Source: an uncultured Bilophila sp.
GTDB taxonomy: Bacteria > Desulfobacterota > Desulfovibrionia > Desulfovibrionales > Desulfovibrionaceae
Assembly: GCA_959604115.1 (NCBI GenBank)
Contig: CAUHBW010000117.1
Coordinates: 1-9,846, forward strand
Reading direction: 5' to 3'
Length of the DNA: 9,846 nt
Shown: positions 5,515 to 9,846 of the stretch, in pieces
Numbering within the stretch: the stretch's first letter is position 1
How the letters are laid out: each line of letters opens with the position of its first letter
The notes under the pieces: generated by a model
Told to the model about the DNA's origin: nothing
The model's input: the letters and a program-made list of their open reading frames with translations, nothing else
The model's database searches: none
Made by a program: the position numbers and the translations under genes

Positions 5515-6966
5515 ATGACTGCTGAAACCGCACATCTCGACGCCCATTCGGAGAAAAAACACGCGGCGCTGGCCTCCCTGTTCTGGGCTCTGTTCCTGAC
5601 GATCATCAAGCTCGCGGCCGGGCTCGCCACCAACAGCCTCGGCATCCTGTCCGAAGCCCTGCACAGCAGCCTCGATCTCGTGGCGGCGGGCATCACCTTC
5701 TTCGCGGTCCGCGTCGCAGCGCGCCCGGCGGACAAATCCCACCCCTACGGCTACGGCAAGATCGAGAACCTGTCCGCGCTGGCGGAAACGGTTCTCCTGC
5801 TGGTCACCTGCGGCTGGATCGTGCACGAGGCCGTGAACCGGCTCTTTTTCAACGCGCCCGAAATCGTGCCCTCATGGTGGGGCGTGGGGATCATCCTCGT
5901 GTCCCTGCTTGTGGACGTGAACCGCGCGGCCATGCTCCGCCGCGTCGCCAAGAAGCACAAGAGTCAGGCGCTGGAAGCCGACGCCCTGCATTTCACCACG
6001 GACATCTGGTCCTCCGGCGTGGTGCTCGTCGGCCTGCTCTGCGTACAGGTCAGCGAATATCTGCCCGCCGACAGCGCCTTCCGGGGCATCCTGCACATGG
6101 CCGACGCCATCGCCGCCCTGTTCGTATCCGGCATCGTGGTCATGGTGGGCATCCGGCTGTCCTGCCGAGCGGTGACCACGCTGCTCGACGGCGGCGGCAA
6201 GGAGCACAGCGAAATGCTGGAACAGGCGCTCGCCAGACAGCTTCCGCTGTGCCGGGTGCGCCGCCTGCGGGTGCGCGAAAGCGGCGCCGACGTGTTCATG
6301 GACATCACGGTGGAGGCCCCGGCCACGCTGCGTCTGGACGCGGCGCACGACGTTTCCTGCGTGGTCGAGGACATCGCCCACGAAATCGTGCCCACCGCCG
6401 ACATCACCGTCCACGTCGAGCCCGCGCAGGAAGAAACCGAGAGCATGCTCCAGCTGGTCCGCACCATCGCCACCGCGCACAACCTTTCGGTACACAACCT
6501 GATCCTGTCCGAACAGGAGGAAGGGCTTCTCGTCTTCCTGCACGTGGAGGCGATTCCTGACATGACGCTGCGTCAGGCGCACGACCATGTGCTCCTGTTT
6601 GAAAAGGCGCTCGGAAAGCGTCTCAACACCACGCGCATCGAAACGCACATCGAACCCGAGGATCGCATCGGCGCGGCGAACGAGGTGCCCTTCGACGCGG
6701 ACCTGCATTACGTGCGGGCCGCCGTCAACAGCATCCTGCCCGAGTTTCCGATGGTGTCCAACGTCCACGACCTGCGTCTGACCCACATGGGCGGCACCCC
6801 GCTGGTCAGCTTCCACTGCATCATCGACGGCGACCTCTCCGTCGCCGCCGCCCACGACATCGCCACCGACATGGAGCGCCGCCTCCGCACCTGCGCCCCC
6901 AAGCTCGATCGGATCCTCATCCACACCGATCCTTCCGCGCTCATCGTCATGCCCGACGGAAAATAA
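5515..6966 (+). CDS. Cation diffusion facilitator with extended three-part cytoplasmic tail
   Basis: An inner-membrane metal/proton antiporter of the CDF family (483 residues from this start; typical members have about 300). Six helices span about 20-220. Metal-site motifs are HSSLD in helix 2 (H50, D54) and HFTTD in helix 5 (H159, D163), and the loop has SHPYGYGKIENLSAL (75-89). The usual cytoplasmic dimerization domain (about 225-303) is followed by two more segments of similar size and pattern (about 307-382 and 393-472), each ending in a strand like ITVHVEPA, TRIETHIEPED or ILIHTDPSA. HxxxD pairs in both helices suit zinc, iron or manganese; specificity is not settled. I prefer the ATG at 5515 (GGAG 10 bases upstream) over those at 5485 and 5506. 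It follows mntP directly, pointing to shared metal-efflux duty. Repeat copy D and a terminator follow. Confidence 0.92.
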   Translation: MTAETAHLDAHSEKKHAALASLFWALFLTIIKLAAGLATNSLGILSEALHSSLDLVAAGITFFAVRVAARPADKSHPYGYGKIENLSALAETVLLLVTCGWIVHEAVNRLFFNAPEIVPSWWGVGIILVSLLVDVNRAAMLRRVAKKHKSQALEADALHFTTDIWSSGVVLVGLLCVQVSEYLPADSAFRGILHMADAIAALFVSGIVVMVGIRLSCRAVTTLLDGGGKEHSEMLEQALARQLPLCRVRRLRVRESGADVFMDITVEAPATLRLDAAHDVSCVVEDIAHEIVPTADITVHVEPAQEETESMLQLVRTIATAHNLSVHNLILSEQEEGLLVFLHVEAIPDMTLRQAHDHVLLFEKALGKRLNTTRIETHIEPEDRIGAANEVPFDADLHYVRAAVNSILPEFPMVSNVHDLRLTHMGGTPLVSFHCIIDGDLSVAAAHDIATDMERRLRTCAPKLDRILIHTDPSALIVMPDGK

Positions 6967-6971
6967 AAAAG

Positions 6972-7032
6972 GGAAGGGGAGCTTTTCTCCAGAAAGGCTC
7001 CCCTTCCAAAACTTTCGACCGTATCGAGTCCC
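6972..7032 (+). repeat. Intergenic repeat copy D with 17-pair hairpin
   Basis: Bases 6972-6988 pair with 6991-7007 (16 Watson-Crick, one G-T), six bases after the CDF stop codon. The core follows at 7011-7032 and carries two changes against copy A (GTATCGAG for TTATCGAA). The hairpin is preceded by AAATAAAAAA, so the minus strand carries a T-rich run right after the stem, making it a good minus-strand terminator that would block read-through from secF into the CDF gene. On the plus strand AAAAC follows, so termination in that direction is less certain. Confidence 0.75.
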
Positions 7033-7085
7033 ATTTTCTCCCGACTCCTCACACTTCCCAACAAATGCCTGACTGAGCACAAACG

Positions 7086-7122
7086 AAAGCGGAACACGCA
7101 TTGGGCATGTTCCGCTTTTCTC
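7086..7122 (+). terminator. Intrinsic terminator after the mntP-CDF unit
   Basis: AAAGCGGAACA (7086-7096) pairs with TGTTCCGCTTT (7108-7118), an 11-pair stem with an 11-base loop, followed on the plus strand by TTTTCTCTC. It lies 120 bases after the CDF stop and is the clearest plus-strand terminator there. On the minus strand the T-run is short, so it is probably one-directional. Confidence 0.8.
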
Positions 7123-7142
7123 TCCCGGAAAAACAGCAATCA

Positions 7143-7217
7143 GGGATTCGATAAGGTCAACGTTTTTACTGGAGAGGGGTCCGGGGGGAGGACGCTTTTT
7201 TCAGAAAGCGTCCCCCC
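7143..7217 (-). repeat. Intergenic repeat copy E with hairpin after secF
   Basis: Eighteen bases beyond the secF stop, GGACGCTTT (7190-7198) pairs with AAAGCGTCC (7205-7213) and the stem extends with four more G-C pairs across a bulged A (7185-7188 with 7214-7217). Read on the minus strand, CCGGACCCCTCTCC follows, then the core at 7143-7163 (GTTGACCTTATCGAATCCC). It has the same order as copies A, B and D but faces them. It probably marks the end of the secDF transcript even though no T-tract follows the stem. Confidence 0.75.
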
Positions 7218-7234
7218 GGTCTTTTCTCCCCAAA

Positions 7235-8344
7235 TCACACGATGCCGTGCTCGCCGGGGCGTTCGTACTCCACGTTCTTCTTGCGGGCCATCATGTACTG
7301 GCGGGTGTCGCCGAGCATGAGCAGGATGGGGTTGGACACGAAGACGGAGGAGAAGGTGCCGATGAACACGCCGATGGTCATGGTCAACGCGAAGTCGTGG
7401 ATCGCGCCGCCGCCGAGAATGGTCAGGCTCAACGCCGCGATGAGGGTGGTCGCGGAGGTCATGATCGTACGGCCCAGCGTCTGGTTGACGCTTCGGTTGA
7501 TGATATCCGCAAGCGGAGCCGGATCGTCTTCGGGCTGGTTCTGGAGGTTTTCACGGACGCGGTCGTACACGATGATGGTGTCGTTCAGCGAATAGCCAAC
7601 CAGCGTCATCAACGCCGCAATGATGTTCAGGTCGATTTCCTTGCCCAGAATCTCCAGCAGCCCCAAGGTGATGAGCACGTCGTGCAACAGGCCGACGATG
7701 GCCCCGAGGGCGTAATTCAGCTTGAGCTTCCACGAAATGATCAGCGTCAGGGCCAGCGCGCCGATCACGCGATAAACCATATCCATGCCGAGGAGGCCCA
7801 TGACGTACATGGCCGAGCCGAGAGCCGCCGCCATGATCGCCGCGATCATCCAGCGTTGCTCGAACCGGCCGGAAATGTACACGGTGATCAGCAGGATCGC
7901 GAAGTACATGGCCTCAAGGGCCGCATTCCGCAGGTCCGCGCCGACCTTGGGGCCGACCATTTCCAGACGCTGGATGGACGCGGGGTTGCCGCTGAAACTC
8001 TTGTCGAGCGACGCGATGATGTTTTCGCGGATGCCCTCGCTGCTCAGGTTCGGAGTCGAGAAGCGGACCAGATAGTCGCGCCCGTCCTCGCCGTACTGCT
8101 GGATCGCCAGACCGGGCAGATCCAGCTCGGCCAGCGATTTCTTGATGGTTTCGTCGGCCACCGGTTTTTGGAACTGAAGCTGGACGGCGGCGCCGCCGGC
8201 GAAGTCCACGCCGTAGCGCAGTCCGCCGTGCATAAGGATCGTCACCAGCCCCACGATGAGAAGCAGCGCGGACAGGCCGTAGGCGTAATGCCGCAACCCC
8301 ACGAAATCAATATGCGTCTGCTTGCTGAATATATGCAAACTCAT
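7235..8344 (-). CDS. secF: Protein translocase subunit SecF
   Basis: A 369-residue inner-membrane protein that works with SecD to drive late steps of protein export through SecYEG using the proton gradient. Family landmarks: first helix (about 19-39), RYGVDFAGG (43-51), periplasmic P1 domain (about 52-128), MVGPKVGADLR (129-139), LLHDVLITLG (219-228) and LVGYSLNDTIIVYDRVREN (248-266). Between the helix ending YISGRFEQRW (156-165) and YALGAIVGLLHD (211-222) there are about 42 more residues than in E. coli SecF. They look like two extra helices (about 166-185 and 189-206), giving eight predicted helices, not six. The start at 8344 has AGGAG 7 bases upstream. secD is 54 bases upstream on the same strand, the normal order. 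Confidence 0.96.
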   Translation of the reverse strand: MSLHIFSKQTHIDFVGLRHYAYGLSALLLIVGLVTILMHGGLRYGVDFAGGAAVQLQFQKPVADETIKKSLAELDLPGLAIQQYGEDGRDYLVRFSTPNLSSEGIRENIIASLDKSFSGNPASIQRLEMVGPKVGADLRNAALEAMYFAILLITVYISGRFEQRWMIAAIMAAALGSAMYVMGLLGMDMVYRVIGALALTLIISWKLKLNYALGAIVGLLHDVLITLGLLEILGKEIDLNIIAALMTLVGYSLNDTIIVYDRVRENLQNQPEDDPAPLADIINRSVNQTLGRTIMTSATTLIAALSLTILGGGAIHDFALTMTIGVFIGTFSSVFVSNPILLMLGDTRQYMMARKKNVEYERPGEHGIV

Positions 8345-8398
8345 GCCAGAACTCCTGTATCTCTAAAAAACTGCGGATACATCCGAGGGAAGCCCGCT

Positions 8399-9846
8399 CT
8401 AGATGCTGAGCTTCTTCCCGTCGTTGCCACCAAGCCACAGCCCGAACGCCGTGCGCGAAACGAAAATGGCCGTGAACATCGAGGCCACGATACCGAGGCT
8501 CAGGGTTACGGCGAATCCCCGCACGGGACCGGTGCCAAACTGGTACAGAATGGCGGCGGCGATGATGGTGGTCAGGTTGGAGTCCACAATGGAAATGGTG
8601 GCGCGGTCAAAGCCCACGGCCACCGCTTCGAGCGGTTTCAGCCCCTGCCGTATCTCTTCGCGGATACGTTCGAAAATAAGGACGTTGGCGTCAACGGACA
8701 TGCCGATGGTCAGCACGATGCCCGCGATGCCGGGCAGGGTCAGGGTCGCGCCGAACGCGGCGAGGCCCGCCATGAGCATGGTGATGGTGAAGACCAGCAT
8801 GACGTCCGCCAGCAGACCGGCCAGCCCGTAGTAGAGGGGCATCACCACCATGACGCCGAGGCCGCCCACCGCGGCGGCGAGGATGCCGCTCTCGATGGAT
8901 TCCTTCCCGAGGGAGGGACCGACGGTACGTTCTTCAAGCACGGTCACGGGCGCGGGCAGCGAACCGGCGCGGAGCACGATGGCGAGGTCCTGCGCCTCGG
9001 TGGGCGTAAAGCTGCCGGTGATGCTCGCCTTGCCGCCGCCGATCTTGCTCTGGATGGTGGGTGCGCTGTGCACCTTGCCGTCGAGCACGATGGCCATGCG
9101 CTTGTGGATGTGCTCGCCGGTGATGCGCTCGAACATGGCGGCGCCGCGCGAGTTGAAGGACAGGCCGACGCTCGGCTTGTTGTCGCGGTTGTCGAAGGTC
9201 GGGCGGGCATCGGAGATGTCCTCGCCGGTCATGAGCGGTTCCTTGTCCAGCGCGATCGTGGATTCGGAGGTGCTGCCGTCGGGGCGGACCGTGACCATCG
9301 GGTACAGGGCCACGCCGGGAGGCAGGACGCCCTGCGGGTTCACGTCGTCGCGCACGAGATGGAACGTCAGCTGAGCGGTCTCGCCCAAGAGCTGGATGGC
9401 GCTCTGCGAAACGGTCAGGCCGGGGAGCTGGATCTGGATGCGAAAATCGGCCTGCTTGCGGATGTCGGGTTCGGCGACGCCGAACTGGTCGATACGGTTG
9501 CGGATGGTGCGCACGGCCTGATCGAGGGCCATCTCTTCAATCTTGCTCTTGGCGGCGGGCGTCAGAGACGCGGTGAAGCGCAGCCCTCCGGCTTCCACCG
9601 GCGTGGGCGCGTCAACGGCGAGCTGCGGAAAATCCTTTGCGAGCAGCTCCTCGAGTTCGGCGCGCTGCTCGGGACGAGGCAGGAGAAATTCCAGACGGTT
9701 GTCCGGGGTCAGGCGCGAACGCAGGACGGTGATCCCCTTCTCGGAGGCGGAGGCGCGCAGATCCTGCCCCATCAGCGAGAGGGTGTTGGTTACGGCCTTG
9801 TCCACTTCCACGCCAAGGGTAAGGTGCATCCCGCCCTTCAAATCCA
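8399..9846 (-). CDS. secD: Protein translocase subunit SecD, 5' end cut off by the window
   Basis: The gene runs in at the right edge; the visible part begins within the conserved DLKGGMHLTLGV motif, so the initiator codon, first helix and perhaps 40-60 residues are missing. What remains (about 482 residues) has the periplasmic P1 region with FRIQIQLPGL (coded near 9415-9450), the head insertion, and the five-helix membrane part with TLTLPGIAGIVLTIGMSVDANVLIFERIREEI (coded near 8655-8750), the most conserved SecD sequence. An aspartate in SVDAN of that motif is important for proton-coupled action in the family. It ends with a short GKKLSI tail. With SecF it forms the heteromeric complex assisting export across the inner membrane. 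yajC often lies upstream of secD but is outside this window. Confidence 0.96.
   Translation of the reverse strand, partial: DLKGGMHLTLGVEVDKAVTNTLSLMGQDLRASASEKGITVLRSRLTPDNRLEFLLPRPEQRAELEELLAKDFPQLAVDAPTPVEAGGLRFTASLTPAAKSKIEEMALDQAVRTIRNRIDQFGVAEPDIRKQADFRIQIQLPGLTVSQSAIQLLGETAQLTFHLVRDDVNPQGVLPPGVALYPMVTVRPDGSTSESTIALDKEPLMTGEDISDARPTFDNRDNKPSVGLSFNSRGAAMFERITGEHIHKRMAIVLDGKVHSAPTIQSKIGGGKASITGSFTPTEAQDLAIVLRAGSLPAPVTVLEERTVGPSLGKESIESGILAAAVGGLGVMVVMPLYYGLAGLLADVMLVFTITMLMAGLAAFGATLTLPGIAGIVLTIGMSVDANVLIFERIREEIRQGLKPLEAVAVGFDRATISIVDSNLTTIIAAAILYQFGTGPVRGFAVTLSLGIVASMFTAIFVSRTAFGLWLGGNDGKKLSI

Noticed and set aside
8352..8385. Small hairpin (CGGAT/ATCCG) with a T6 run on the minus strand between secD and secF
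   Set aside because: The stem is only 4-5 pairs, too weak for a convincing terminator, and the two genes are normally co-expressed.
1..9846. CRISPR array, insertion sequence, phage or defence genes, tRNA
   Set aside because: No regular short repeats with spacers, transposase motifs, target-site duplications, cloverleaf patterns or defence domains were seen on either strand.

Overview
The window looks like ordinary chromosome from a GC-rich Gram-negative bacterium. Family content (SecD/SecF, an MntP-type exporter, a beta-class carbonic anhydrase and an exported NagZ-like hydrolase) and the hairpin-plus-C-rich repeats after genes suggest the sulfate-reducer family Desulfovibrionaceae (Desulfovibrio/Bilophila type). 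That assignment rests on recalled repeat style and protein flavour, not on a search.

Layout: 1-267 holds a G/C-rich repeat copy, probably the tail of a plus-strand gene left of the window, and a strong bidirectional terminator. From 268 to 1860 on the minus strand lie a small two-helix membrane protein of unknown function and, downstream of it, an exported family-3 beta-N-acetylhexosaminidase. Divergent from these, on the plus strand, are a beta-carbonic anhydrase (1969-2649), an exported DUF305 protein (2772-3320), a long intrinsic terminator (3426-3484) and an EamA-type drug/metabolite transporter (3524-4357). A 520-base non-coding stretch with a 17-base G run and two convergent repeat copies follows. 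Next comes a likely metal-export operon: mntP (4878-5453) and a cation diffusion facilitator with an unusually long cytoplasmic tail (5515-6966). A short convergent intergenic region with two more repeat copies and a terminator separates these from secF and secD (secD cut at the right edge) on the minus strand.

How the genes work together: SecD and SecF form the accessory membrane complex that uses proton-motive force to help SecYEG export proteins. MntP and the CDF protein probably expel divalent metal ions. The carbonic anhydrase balances CO2 and bicarbonate. The NagZ-like enzyme trims cell-wall sugars.

No mobile element, CRISPR array, defence cassette, tRNA or rRNA was seen, and I found no convincing new multi-gene system. 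The points most worth a second look are a five-copy intergenic repeat family tied to gene ends, an apparent extra membrane hairpin in SecF, three tandem C-terminal domains in the CDF protein, and long mononucleotide G/C tracts able to fold on each other.
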